A DNA stretch of 40,727 nucleotides from an uncultured Porphyromonadaceae bacterium (GTDB lineage Bacteria > Bacteroidota > Bacteroidia > Bacteroidales > Muribaculaceae): contig UREH01000002.1 in assembly GCA_900546835.1 (NCBI GenBank), positions 1 to 40,727 on the forward strand, written 5' to 3'. The notes beneath the pieces are model-generated. The model did no database searches, was not told the origin of the DNA, and was given only the letters and a program-made list of their open reading frames with translations. The position numbers and the translations under genes were made by a program. This document shows, in pieces, positions 1 to 8,837 of the stretch (within the stretch, counting starts at the first letter, position 1; each line of letters starts with the position of its first letter).

Positions 1-29
1 GTGGGCTCGGAGATGTGTATAAGAGACAG
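1..29 (+). other. Nextera transposase adapter remnant (artefact)
   Basis: Positions 11-29 read AGATGTGTATAAGAGACAG, the 19-bp Tn5 mosaic end used in Nextera libraries. The ten bases before it (GTGGGCTCGG) are the end of the read-2 adapter arm. This is untrimmed library sequence at a contig end and not genomic DNA. Genomic sequence starts at about position 30, and the open frame running from base 1 into pyrB is therefore spurious. Confidence 0.97.
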
Positions 30-87
30 CGCATCGCCTGCTTTTTCAGCACGTCCGCCATCCATCCGGATAGGCGAAAACACGACG

Positions 88-191
88 CCCCGCTATGGCA
101 GCATGAATCCTGAACAAGCTTACATAGCAGGGCGTCTGTTCTTTTCACGGGCTGAAAAGAGCCAAAAGTCCCAGAGGTGCGTCAGACTAGC
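88..191 (+). repeat. Dispersed hairpin repeat, copy A (upstream of pyrB)
   Basis: About 104 nt that match the minus strand of 8188-8288 at roughly three quarters identity by eye. Long shared blocks include AGCATGAATCCT, CAAGCTT, the hairpin and CCAAA. The hairpin is stem 141-147/153-159 with loop CGGGC; copy B has the same loop and replaces the loop-closing A-T pair by G-C. Copy A also has a second, longer stem (84-97 with 123-136, 13 of 14 pairs) that copy B lacks. Both copies lie upstream of a housekeeping promoter. Function is unknown; a structured RNA, a REP-like element or a conserved leader are possible. Confidence 0.7.
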
Positions 192-281
192 CAATTGGGA
201 AATCCACTTTATAGTGATTATGAATTCCGCGTGGGGAAAGATATTTTTGGTCGGAGGGGTGGAAAGTGGGGAAATTTTGCT

Positions 282-289
282 TACCTTTG
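282..289 (+). promoter_or_regulatory. -7 box of the pyrB operon promoter
   Basis: TACCTTTG at 282-289 fits the Bacteroidetes TAnnTTTG -7 element and lies 36 bp before the pyrB start. No good TTG -33 element is visible at the usual 19-21 bp spacing, so the call rests on the -7 box and its position. Confidence 0.5.
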
Positions 290-324
290 CAGAAAGCAAT
301 CAACATATAATTCCCATTTGGCAG

Positions 325-1248
325 ATGAACCCGAACAGCCTGGTTTCCATCGACGACCTTTCCGAGCAGCAGATTCTCGACCTGCTCGAAACGGCACGAT
401 TTTTTGAAGAGCATCCCAATCACAAGTTCCTCGACGGGAAGGTGGTGGCGACGCTCTTTTTTGAACCCTCCACGCGCACGCGTCTCAGTTTTGAAACGGC
501 GGTAAACCGCCTCGGAGGCCGTATTATCGGTTTCTCGGACGCAGCCACTTCGTCGTCGTCGAAAGGCGAGACGCTCAAGGACACAATCAAGATGGTGAGC
601 AACTATGTGGACCTCATCATTATGCGCCACCATCTGGAGGGGGCGGCGCGCTATGCCACGGAGGTTACGGATACGCCCGTAATCAATGCCGGCGACGGCG
701 CCAACCAGCACCCCTCGCAGACGATGCTCGACCTCTACTCGATTCTGAAGACGCAGGGCACGCTCCACGACCTCACAATCACGATGGTGGGCGATTTGAA
801 ATACGGGCGAACCGTCCACTCGCTGCTTATGGCGATGAAGTATTTCAACCCCACGTTCCGCTTCGTAGCCTGCGAGGAGCTGCGGATGCCGCGTGAATAC
901 ATCGAGTTCTGCCGCCGTCAGGGCATAAACTTCGAGGAGCATACCGACTTCTCGCGCGAGGTTATCGATTCGACCGACATACTGTATATGACCCGCGTGC
1001 AGCGCGAGCGTTTCAGCGACATCATGGAGTATGGGCGCGTCAAGGATCTCTATTCGCTCCACAACGACATGCTCTCGACGTCGAAGCCCAATCTGCGCGT
1101 GCTGCATCCGCTGCCGCGCGTCAACGAGATTTCGACCGACGTAGACGACAATCCCAAGGCCTACTACTACGAGCAGGCGCGCAATGGTCTGTTCGCCCGT
1201 CAGGCGCTGATATGCCGTGCTCTCGGCATCGACCCGCGCAAAGCATAA
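325..1248 (+). CDS. pyrB: Aspartate carbamoyltransferase catalytic subunit
   Basis: Joins carbamoyl phosphate and aspartate to form N-carbamoyl-aspartate, the committed step of pyrimidine synthesis, in the cytosol. The carbamoyl-phosphate loop F-E-P-S-T-R-T-R is at residues about 46-53, the SSSSKGET loop with its catalytic lysine at about 77-83, then [20 protein letters not shown] and [10 protein letters not shown] near residue 260. From the ATG at 325 the protein has 307 residues, the usual length of the family. The frame is open upstream to base 1, but those residues come from the adapter and the leader, and MNPNSL is the natural family start. pyrI follows after 30 bp, so the enzyme should form the regulated catalytic/regulatory holoenzyme. 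Confidence 0.97.
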   Translation: MNPNSLVSIDDLSEQQILDLLETARFFEEHPNHKFLDGKVVATLFFEPSTRTRLSFETAVNRLGGRIIGFSDAATSSSSKGETLKDTIKMVSNYVDLIIMRHHLEGAARYATEVTDTPVINAGDGANQHPSQTMLDLYSILKTQGTLHDLTITMVGDLKYGRTVHSLLMAMKYFNPTFRFVACEELRMPREYIEFCRRQGINFEEHTDFSREVIDSTDILYMTRVQRERFSDIMEYGRVKDLYSLHNDMLSTSKPNLRVLHPLPRVNEISTDVDDNPKAYYYEQARNGLFARQALICRALGIDPRKA

Positions 1249-1278
1249 CTTTCCAGTAATTTCCATCAGCTCAACAAT

Positions 1279-1746
1279 ATGCACACCAATAAAGAGCTTG
1301 CCGTAGCGGCTCTGCGCAACGGCACCGTAATAGACCACATACCGCCGGAGGCCCTGTTCAAATGCGTGGCCATTCTCGGTCTGGCCTCCACCACGCGCCG
1401 TATTACCATCGGCAACAACCTCGAGAGCGACAAGCTCGGCTCAAAGGGGATAATCAAGGTGGCCGACACCTTTTTCCCCGATGCCGATCTGAACCGCATC
1501 GCGCTGATTGCCCCCACGGCCGTGGTCAACATAGTTCGCGACTACGAGGTGATTGAGAAGCACGCCGTGGAACTTCCCCACGAAATCCGCGGCATCGTAA
1601 AGTGCGACAACCCCAAATGCATCACCAACAACGAGCCGATGACCACCATATTCGAGACCGTAGACCACAAGCCCGGCCACATCCGCTGCCGCTACTGCAA
1701 CCACACCGTGGCCAACGCGAAAGCCAATATAGCCGGCCACAACTGA
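1279..1746 (+). CDS. pyrI: Aspartate carbamoyltransferase regulatory subunit
   Basis: A 155-residue partner of PyrB that binds nucleotide effectors in its N-terminal domain and contacts the catalytic chains through a C-terminal zinc domain. The N-terminal part holds the family segments [13 protein letters not shown] and ITIGNNL. The zinc site is visible as CDNPKC near residue 109 and CRYC near residue 138, i.e. four cysteines in a CX4C...CX2C pattern. It lies directly downstream of pyrB and is followed after 25 bp by the next gene, so the genes are surely co-transcribed. Allosteric control by CTP/ATP is known for the family and not visible here. Confidence 0.97.
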   Translation: MHTNKELAVAALRNGTVIDHIPPEALFKCVAILGLASTTRRITIGNNLESDKLGSKGIIKVADTFFPDADLNRIALIAPTAVVNIVRDYEVIEKHAVELPHEIRGIVKCDNPKCITNNEPMTTIFETVDHKPGHIRCRYCNHTVANAKANIAGHN

Positions 1747-1771
1747 TTACCACTCCACCGCTCCCCGCCGC

Positions 1772-2392
1772 ATGAAACAGAAACGCGACCTTAAACCCGG
1801 CACGATGCTCTATCCGCTCCCGGCGGTAATCGTGACCTGCGGCTCTACCGACGGCCCGTCGAATATGCTCACGGTGGCCTGGACGGGCACGGTGTGCACC
1901 AATCCGCCGATGGTCTATATCTCCGTGCGCCCCGAGCGCCATTCCTATCCGCTCATCGAGGCCAACATGCAGTTCACCATCAACCTGACCACCGCAGCCA
2001 TGGCCCGCGCTACCGACTGGGTGGGCGTGCGCTCCGGCCGAGACTACGACAAATGGGCCGAGACGGGCCTGACGCCCGTACGCGGCGTAGCCGTGAAGTG
2101 CCCCTATATCGACGAGTCGCCGCTCTCGCTCGAATGCTTCGTCAAGAGTATCATACCGCTGGGAAGCCACAACATGATTGTGGCCGAGGTGGTCAACGTG
2201 CTGGCCGACGAGGAGCTTTTCGACCCCGAGACCGACGCCTTCCGCCTGGAGGACGCAGGTCTGCTCAACTACACCCACGGCCACTATTACGCCCAGGGAG
2301 AGCCGCTGGGCAAGTTCGGCTTTTCCGTGCAGAAAAAAACCTCGCGCAAGGCCGCAGCAAAAAACAATCAGGATAACAACCAATCAAGATAA
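1772..2392 (+). CDS. Flavin reductase-like FMN-binding split-barrel protein
   Basis: A 206-residue protein of the flavin reductase-like (split-barrel FMN) family. It begins with [17 protein letters not shown] and continues with [21 protein letters not shown], the typical N-terminal FMN-binding strands; [22 protein letters not shown] is the usual central part. The C-terminus is a lysine/glutamine/asparagine-rich tail (about residues 190-206) with no recognisable domain. The substrate is unknown; relatives are NAD(P)H:flavin oxidoreductases or flavoproteins of unassigned function. It sits between pyrI and glyA, only 4 bp before glyA, so it is part of the operon, but this gives no direct hint of its partner. 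Confidence 0.88.
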   Translation: MKQKRDLKPGTMLYPLPAVIVTCGSTDGPSNMLTVAWTGTVCTNPPMVYISVRPERHSYPLIEANMQFTINLTTAAMARATDWVGVRSGRDYDKWAETGLTPVRGVAVKCPYIDESPLSLECFVKSIIPLGSHNMIVAEVVNVLADEELFDPETDAFRLEDAGLLNYTHGHYYAQGEPLGKFGFSVQKKTSRKAAAKNNQDNNQSR

Positions 2393-2396
2393 CACT

Positions 2397-3677
2397 ATGC
2401 AACGCGACACCCAAATTTTCGACATCATCGAGCGCGAACATCAGCGCCAGCAGAAAGGTATCGAGCTGATCGCTTCCGAAAACTTCGTCTCACCCCAGGT
2501 GATGGAGGCCATGGGCTCCTGCCTGACCAACAAATATGCCGAGGGCTATCCGGGACACCGCTACTACGGCGGCTGTCAGGTGGTCGACGAGGCCGAGACC
2601 ATAGCCCGCGAACGCCTCAAGCAGCTCTTCGATGCCGAATACGTCAACGTGCAGCCCCACTCGGGTGCGCAAGCCAATATGGCCGTGTTCATGTCGGTAC
2701 TCAAACCCGGCGATACCTTCATGGGCATGAATCTCGACCACGGCGGCCATCTGAGCCACGGCAGCCCCGTGAATTTCTCGGGTCTGGTATTCAACGCCGT
2801 AGGCTATAATGTGGATAAGGAAACCGGCCGCGTGGACTACGACGAGATGGAGCGCATAGCCCTCGAAAAACACCCGAAACTGATTGTAGGAGGTGCCAGC
2901 GCCTACTCGCGCGAATGGGACTATGCCCGCATGCGCCGCATAGCCGACGAAGTTGGCGCCATCTTCATGGTCGACATGGCCCATCCGGCCGGCCTCATCG
3001 CCGCCGGCCTGCTGGAAAACCCGCTCAAGCACGCCCACATCGTGACCTCCACCACACACAAGACGCTCCGCGGTCCGCGCGGCGGTGTAATCCTCATCGG
3101 CAAGGACTTCGACAACCCATGGGGAAAGACCACCAAGAAAGGGGAAATCCGCAAGATGTCGTCGCTCATCGATTCAGCGGTGTTCCCCGGCGTGCAGGGC
3201 GGTCCGCTCGAACATGTGATCGCAGCCAAGGCCGTAGCCTTCGGTGAAGCTCTCACACCCGAGTACAAGGAATATCAGAAGCAGGTGCAGAAAAACGCCG
3301 CTGCCATGGCCGCAGCCATGACCGACAAAGGCTACAAGATTATCTCCGGCGGTACCGACAACCACTGCATGCTCGTTGACCTCCGCACCAAGTTCCCCGA
3401 CCTGACGGGCAAGGTGGCTGAGCGCGTGCTCGTAGCAGCCGACATCACCGCCAATAAAAACATGGTGCCGTTCGACACCCGTTCACCCTTCCTCACCTCC
3501 GGAATCCGCCTGGGCACTCCCGCCATCACCACTCGCGGCCTGAAGGAGGCGGAGATGGGCCATATCGTGGAACTCATCGACACCGTTCTCTCCAATCCCG
3601 AAAGCGAGGCCAACATAGCTTCGGTGCGCGCCGAAGTGAACCGCATGATGGCCGACCGCCCGATGTTCGCCTGGTAA
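2397..3677 (+). CDS. glyA: Serine hydroxymethyltransferase
   Basis: PLP enzyme that interconverts serine and glycine while charging tetrahydrofolate with a one-carbon unit. The protein from the ATG at 2397 has 426 residues, standard for bacterial GlyA. It starts [19 protein letters not shown] and contains [11 protein letters not shown], then [19 protein letters not shown], the segment [12 protein letters not shown], and the PLP lysine in [14 protein letters not shown] near residue 230. A longer frame reaching back into the flavin reductase gene is out of family. It gives one-carbon units for purines and thymidylate, a sensible partner for pyrBI. Confidence 0.97.
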   Translation: MQRDTQIFDIIEREHQRQQKGIELIASENFVSPQVMEAMGSCLTNKYAEGYPGHRYYGGCQVVDEAETIARERLKQLFDAEYVNVQPHSGAQANMAVFMSVLKPGDTFMGMNLDHGGHLSHGSPVNFSGLVFNAVGYNVDKETGRVDYDEMERIALEKHPKLIVGGASAYSREWDYARMRRIADEVGAIFMVDMAHPAGLIAAGLLENPLKHAHIVTSTTHKTLRGPRGGVILIGKDFDNPWGKTTKKGEIRKMSSLIDSAVFPGVQGGPLEHVIAAKAVAFGEALTPEYKEYQKQVQKNAAAMAAAMTDKGYKIISGGTDNHCMLVDLRTKFPDLTGKVAERVLVAADITANKNMVPFDTRSPFLTSGIRLGTPAITTRGLKEAEMGHIVELIDTVLSNPESEANIASVRAEVNRMMADRPMFAW

Positions 3678-3679
3678 AT

Positions 3680-4408
3680 ATGACCAACCTACTTTATAGA
3701 ATCTATCTGCTGCTGATTGCGCTGCCGCTGGTGGTAGTCGCCACCATCCTGGCCGGAGTCCTGACAATTATCGGGACCGCCCTCGGGGGCGGCCGTTTCT
3801 GGGGCTACTGGCCGGCCCATATCTGGGCGCGCGTATGCCTCGCCCTATGCCTGGTACGAGTGAAGGTCGATGGCCGCGAAAACATCTCGGCCGACACCTC
3901 GTATGTCTTCGTGGCCAACCACCAGGGCGCATTCGACATCTTCGCCATCTACGGCTATCTCAACCACGACTTCCGCTGGATGATGAAAAAAGGGTTGCGG
4001 GGATTTCCCGTGATCGGGGCCGCATGCGCCGCCGCGGGCCATATCTTCGTCGACAACTCCTCGCCGGGGGCTATACGCCACACCATGGAGAAGGCCGAGC
4101 GCGTGCTGAGCCACGGCACCTCGCTGGTAATCTTCCCCGAAGGCGCACGCACCTTCACCGGCAAGATGCGCCCCTTCAAAAAGGGAGCCTTCCAGCTGGC
4201 CATGGAGTTCGCACTCCCGGTAGTTCCGGTGACAATCGACGGCTCGTTTGAGGTGATGCCGCGCACCACCGTAGTGCCGTCGCCCGGAACGATACGGCTC
4301 ATCATCCACAAGCCCGTGGCAGCGCCGGCCGACGAGTTCGACCGCGCCAGGGTGATCGCCGACTCTTTCGCGGCCGTGCACTCCGCTCTCCCCGACCGCC
4401 ACAAATAA
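3680..4408 (+). CDS. plsC: 1-acyl-sn-glycerol-3-phosphate acyltransferase
   Basis: Membrane enzyme that transfers a fatty acyl group to lysophosphatidic acid to give phosphatidic acid. The 242-residue protein has an N-terminal membrane segment (about residues 6-40, rich in L/I/V/A), the catalytic NHxxxxD motif as NHQGAFD near residue 77, and the substrate-binding FPEGART near residue 153. It starts 2 bp after the glyA stop and is the last gene of the pyrB operon. A weak hairpin follows at about 4416-4439 (GCAC...GTGC); no clear T-tract terminator is seen before the groES regulatory region. Confidence 0.93.
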   Translation: MTNLLYRIYLLLIALPLVVVATILAGVLTIIGTALGGGRFWGYWPAHIWARVCLALCLVRVKVDGRENISADTSYVFVANHQGAFDIFAIYGYLNHDFRWMMKKGLRGFPVIGAACAAAGHIFVDNSSPGAIRHTMEKAERVLSHGTSLVIFPEGARTFTGKMRPFKKGAFQLAMEFALPVVPVTIDGSFEVMPRTTVVPSPGTIRLIIHKPVAAPADEFDRARVIADSFAAVHSALPDRHK

Positions 4409-4465
4409 GTAAGACAGCACACCGCATGGAGGCGTGCTAAACATTCGGCAGCACACCGTTGTTAT

Positions 4466-4511
4466 AAAAGGTGACAGACATGGCAGATGCTCTGCCAGTT
4501 TGTCACCTTTT
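4466..4511. promoter_or_regulatory. Nested palindrome upstream of groESL (putative activator site or terminator)
   Basis: Outer arms AAAAGGTGACA (4466-4476) and TGTCACCTTTT (4501-4511) are perfect inverted repeats; inner arms TGGCAGA (4481-4487) and TCTGCCA (4491-4497) form a second one. The motif reads TGACA-N4-TGGCA ... TGCCA-N3-TGTCA, the look of a site for a dimeric regulator. It lies about 60 bp upstream of the sigma-54 -24 element, so it is a candidate enhancer site. It could also work as a terminator for the plsC operon, since the hairpin ends in TTTT, although the T-run is short. Confidence 0.65.
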
Positions 4512-4549
4512 CTGTCGCGTTTCCGAGGGTATGGCTCTTAGAGACGCTT

Positions 4550-4566
4550 TTGGCACGGATATTGCA
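4550..4566 (+). promoter_or_regulatory. Sigma-54 promoter of groES-groEL
   Basis: TTGGCACGGATATTGCA matches the sigma-54 consensus TGGCACG-N4-TTGCA in every key position: GG at 4552-4553, GC at 4564-4565, with exactly ten bases between. The predicted start point is near 4577, giving a leader of about 39 nt before groES. No sigma-ABfr type TAnnTTTG box is present in this interval. Sigma-54 needs an AAA+ activator, and the nested palindrome just upstream is the obvious binding site. Confidence 0.8.
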
Positions 4567-4615
4567 ACATATTTCCCGATGGAAGACTAAAACTATAAAA
4601 TCCAACATAAATCTC

Positions 4616-4891
4616 ATGAAAATCAAACCGCTTGCCGACCGTGTGCTCATCAAGCCCACCCCGGCCGAAGAGACTACAATTTCGGGCATCATCATTCCCG
4701 ATTCCGCTAAAGAGAAACCACTGCGCGGCACCGTACTCGCCGCCGGCAACGGCACCAAGGATGAAGCCATGGCGCTCAAGGAGGGCGACGAAGTGCTCTA
4801 CGGCAAATATGCCGGCACCGAGGTGGAATTCGAGGGCGAAAAGCTCTTGATTATGCGCCAGAGCGACGTGCTCGGCGTGTTCGAGAAATAA
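4616..4891 (+). CDS. groES: Co-chaperonin GroES
   Basis: The 10-kDa lid of the GroEL folding chamber. The 91-residue protein begins [13 protein letters not shown] and contains [12 protein letters not shown] (the mobile loop region, about residues 22-33) and the C-terminal ILxxRxxDVLGV-like end ([15 protein letters not shown]). The ATG at 4616 gives the family start; a longer upstream frame would cross the sigma-54 promoter. groEL follows after 40 bp in the same transcript. Control by the upstream sigma-54 promoter is inferred. Confidence 0.97.
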   Translation: MKIKPLADRVLIKPTPAEETTISGIIIPDSAKEKPLRGTVLAAGNGTKDEAMALKEGDEVLYGKYAGTEVEFEGEKLLIMRQSDVLGVFEK

Positions 4892-4919
4892 GCCCGTAAA
4901 CTCAACAACTAAAGCTTGA

Positions 4920-6569
<1,650 letters not shown>

Positions 6570-6629
6570 TCCCCCGACAATAAAACAGGGCATATAAGCC
6601 CTATATGGTCTATAGGCCCCATACAATAC

Positions 6630-6667
6630 CAGAGCGGCGTGCCGGTTAATCCCGACACGCCGCTCTG
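6630..6667. terminator. Hairpin between convergent groEL and the head-GIN gene
   Basis: A perfect 12-bp GC-rich stem, 6630-6641 (CAGAGCGGCGTG) with 6656-6667 (CACGCCGCTCTG), and a 14-nt loop. It sits between two convergent genes (stops at 6569 on plus and 6688 on minus), so it can end both transcripts. The flanking T-runs are weak (CTTTATAA on the plus side). Confidence 0.75.
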
Positions 6668-6687
6668 CTTTATAATCGTTCTGGTTG

Positions 6688-7428
6688 TCATCGGTTGGTT
6701 TTCGCACTCCCATGTTTGCCGCCGACTTTGGATTCGCGGCCGTTGGTTCTCACCATCGCGCCGCTCGACGAATCCACATCAGCCTTTTGCGCAACGAGGT
6801 CGCCGGTATTGACAACCGCGCCGCTTGAAGCGTCAACCTCGAGGGCGTTGCACTTTCCTGCAAGCGTCACCACCGCTCCGCTCGAAGCATCGGCTTCGAC
6901 GGTCTGGACGTCGATTCCCTCGATGTTGACAACCGCGCCGCTCGAGCCGTCAGCCTTCAGCGCGGCTCCTTTCAGCGACTGGATATTAATTATCGACCCG
7001 CTTGAAGCATCCACGGAGAGCGGGCCTTGGAGAGCGAGGCCATTCCAGATTTTCACCTGCGACCCCGAGGAAGCATCTATTTCCGTAAGCGCCTCGGCCT
7101 GTAGCGATACGCGAACCTTTTCGTCGAGAATGCGAAAGCCTCTCTCCCGCTCTATGCTGATTTTCAGCTGTTTCCCCTTCTGCTTTACGACTACGCGGTC
7201 TATAAGTTCTTCGTTGCAGCTTATCTCTACAGGAGTCTGCGGACCCTGCACGAAAATCACCTCGATGCCATTCGACACCGAAAGTTTGTTGAACATCGCC
7301 ACGTCGATACTCTTTTCCGACCTCTTTCCCGAAGCCAGCTTACCCGTTGAATAGTGCACACATGCGCCCAGCATCGTGCAGGCAATCAACCCGATAACGC
7401 CTGCCGCAATAAATTTTGTAGCTTTCAT
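6688..7428 (-). CDS. Head-GIN domain lipoprotein (DUF2807 type)
   Basis: A 246-residue predicted lipoprotein: N-terminal signal peptide MKATKFIAAGVIGLIACTML with lipobox LGAC (Cys about residue 23). The rest is a repeated beta-helix-like pattern with six DASSG-type units at intervals of roughly 20 residues (IDASSGSQV, VDASSGSII, ADGSSGAVV, ADASSGAVV, VDASSGAVV, VDSSSGAMV), the hallmark of DUF2807/head-GIN proteins. The N-terminal FNKLSVSNGIEVIFVQG is also typical. The family is common in Bacteroidetes as putative surface adhesin or stalk domains; the function is not known. It is convergent with groEL. No clear TAnnTTTG promoter was found in the AT-rich leader (7429-7524). Confidence 0.85.
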   Translation of the reverse strand: MKATKFIAAGVIGLIACTMLGACVHYSTGKLASGKRSEKSIDVAMFNKLSVSNGIEVIFVQGPQTPVEISCNEELIDRVVVKQKGKQLKISIERERGFRILDEKVRVSLQAEALTEIDASSGSQVKIWNGLALQGPLSVDASSGSIINIQSLKGAALKADGSSGAVVNIEGIDVQTVEADASSGAVVTLAGKCNALEVDASSGAVVNTGDLVAQKADVDSSSGAMVRTNGRESKVGGKHGSAKTNR

Positions 7429-7524
7429 ATTTATGGGATTTCACTTATAAAATGCAACAGTGGTATATGTATTAGTGATATATATTATTGACGAGCCGAA
7501 GCATCTAAAAGTTTCATTAAAGCT

Positions 7525-7560
7525 AAAAAAATGATGCGCCGGAGAAAATCCGACGCATCA
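7525..7560 (-). terminator. Rho-independent terminator of rpsO
   Basis: On the minus strand the stem TGATGCGTCGG / CCGGCGCATCA (11 bp with one G-T pair; plus-strand 7550-7560 and 7532-7542) is followed at once by TTTTTTT (plus-strand A-run 7525-7531). It lies 25 bp beyond the rpsO stop. Confidence 0.9.
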
Positions 7561-7584
7561 CGTTTTCGATTTCGTCTGCAAGGA

Positions 7585-7860
7585 TTACTTGCGGATGCCG
7601 AGCTCTTTCTGGGCAATGATAGCACGGTAGCGGGTAATGTCCTTCTTGATCAGGTAATCAAGCAGGCGACGGCGCTTACCTACAAGAGCCTTAAGTGCGC
7701 GGGCGGTAGTATAATCTTTGTGATTTGACTTCAGGTGCTGAGTCAAATGAGCGATACGGACCGAGAATAATGCAATCTGGGCTTCAGGAGAGCCAGTGTC
7801 AGTCTTGCCCTTACCGTATTTCTCGAAGATCTCTACTTTTTCGTCAGAATTCAAATGCAT
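7585..7860 (-). CDS. rpsO: 30S ribosomal protein S15
   Basis: Small-subunit primary binding protein for the central domain of 16S rRNA. The 91-residue protein contains the S15 signature DTGSPEAQIALFSVRIAHLT (about residues 21-40), the LKSNHKDY segment and LVGKRRRLLDYLIKKD. The gene is single, with its own promoter (7989-8019) and its own terminator (7525-7560). The leader of about 120 nt is structured (see separate entry) and may serve S15 autoregulation, which is known for rpsO in other phyla. Confidence 0.98.
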   Translation of the reverse strand: MHLNSDEKVEIFEKYGKGKTDTGSPEAQIALFSVRIAHLTQHLKSNHKDYTTARALKALVGKRRRLLDYLIKKDITRYRAIIAQKELGIRK

Positions 7861-7909
7861 TCTTTCAGAGATTTTAGGGGTGAAAAAATATGATAAAATT
7901 GAAAATCAG

Positions 7910-7970
7910 ATGCCGACGGCGCTGCGCCCCTGCGGTTTTCCGGCTTTCGACGGCCGTTGTCAGGCGGCAT
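7910..7970 (-). promoter_or_regulatory. Structured 5' leader of rpsO
   Basis: The minus-strand leader holds an outer stem ATGCCG/CGGCAT (plus 7965-7970 and 7910-7915) that encloses GC-rich segments able to form smaller hairpins (ACGGCCGTCG and AAGCCGG parts). It ends about 50 nt before the start codon. A protein-binding leader that lets S15 repress its own synthesis is a fair guess but is not shown by a conserved motif here. Confidence 0.4.
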
Positions 7971-7988
7971 ACATTCCGTTAGCGACCG

Positions 7989-8019
7989 CAAAGTTAACAC
8001 TTTCCCTGCTAATTCCCAA
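7989..8019 (-). promoter_or_regulatory. Promoter of rpsO
   Basis: On the minus strand GTTGGG (TTG at plus 8019-8017) is followed after exactly 20 bp by TAACTTTG (plus 7996-7989), a very good match to the Bacteroidetes -33/-7 promoter. The predicted start is near 7982, giving a leader of about 120 nt. Confidence 0.75.
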
Positions 8020-8187
8020 CCCTTCCCCAAAATATTTTCCTACGATTTCAAAGGAAGTGCGTCCGATTGGTCCGCCGGGTGTCGTTAACATAACATCGGC
8101 TCTACGGGCCTCCAATGCTGCGCGCGTCCATGCAATCCCCATGCGCGGCCCTTTGGGCAGTCGCAACGCGGCCGTCATCGCCGTGAA

Positions 8188-8288
8188 GCTATTCTCCGCG
8201 CCTCTTGGCCATTTGGTTCTTTTCGGCCCGCGAAAAGAATACTCCATGCAATGGAAGCTTGCTAAGGATTCATGCTTCTGTAGCGGGG
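8188..8288 (-). repeat. Dispersed hairpin repeat, copy B (upstream of rpsO)
   Basis: The minus strand matches copy A (88-191) over about 100 nt. The hairpin here is 8219-8225 with 8231-8237 around loop CGGGC (minus-strand reading); relative to copy A the loop-closing pair changes from A-T to G-C, a compensatory change. About 150 nt without similarity to copy A follow before the rpsO promoter, against about 50 nt in copy A. The promoter-proximal blocks (ATATTTT..GG, GGGGAA/GGGAAA and TTAmCTTTGC) again resemble each other. A 95-codon frame covers this region on the minus strand but has no family resemblance. Confidence 0.7.
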
Positions 8289-8353
8289 AGTAGTGTTTTC
8301 AAGAATTTTACATAGATTTTTGGCGGGGGGATGCCGAGAAATGGTACAAAAAT

Positions 8354-8384
8354 TTTGTCAACACAAAAAAATTCAATAACTTTG
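8354..8384 (+). promoter_or_regulatory. Promoter of rpsU
   Basis: TTTG at 8354-8357 and TAACTTTG at 8377-8384, 19 bp apart, form a near-perfect Bacteroidetes housekeeping promoter. The start point is expected near 8391, about 100 nt before the rpsU start codon. Confidence 0.8.
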
Positions 8385-8491
8385 CCCCGCTAAAGCAAGC
8401 AGACCGGCCTCATCCAGCATCCGGAGGGTTGCATGTCAAAGCGTTAGCATCAAATCCGACAATAAGAACAAAAAATAAAGCATCACAAAAA

Positions 8492-8683
8492 ATGATTATC
8501 GTACAAGTTAAAGAAGGCGACAACATCGAAAAAGCTCTCAAGAAATTCAAACGTAAATTCGAAAAAACCGGTATCGTAAAGGAACTCCGCAGCCGTCAGG
8601 CTTTCGAAAAGCCCTCCGTCACCAACCGCAAGAAGATGATGAAGGCCGTTTACGTGCAGAAACTTCGTCTGGTAGAGGATTAA
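8492..8683 (+). CDS. rpsU: 30S ribosomal protein S21
   Basis: A 63-residue basic protein of the small subunit. It starts MIIVQVKEGDNIEKALKKFK, the S21 N-terminus, and continues with KFEKTGIVKELRSRQ and the basic KKMMKAVYVQKLR tail. The ATG at 8492 is chosen because the family starts there; the frame extends upstream only through leader sequence. A strong promoter precedes it, and xerC and hpf follow in the order commonly seen in Bacteroidales. Confidence 0.97.
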   Translation: MIIVQVKEGDNIEKALKKFKRKFEKTGIVKELRSRQAFEKPSVTNRKKMMKAVYVQKLRLVED

Positions 8684-8782
8684 TCCTCCCGCGCTCTTCT
8701 CCGCTTTAGCACCGACGCCCCGCTCCGTCAGGCTCTGCAAGCCACCCTTCCCTGCATCGGGCGAAATTTTCGCCCCGGAGGC

Positions 8783-8813
8783 TTGCATTTTAGCCCGGAA
8801 TAGTTTAACTTCG
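8783..8813 (+). promoter_or_regulatory. Probable promoter of xerC-hpf
   Basis: TTG at 8783-8785 lies 20 bp before TAACTTCG (8806-8813), one mismatch from TAnnTTTG. The spacing is the same as in the other promoters of this window. The xerC start is 25 bp further on. Confidence 0.45.
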
Positions 8814-8837
8814 TGAAAACCTTCGAAGCGCGTCGAC

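Noticed and set aside
7960-8247. 95-codon minus-strand frame in the rpsO-rpsU gap
   Set aside because: It overlaps the dispersed repeat and the rpsO promoter, has no recognisable domain, and the same frame is not kept in copy A of the repeat.
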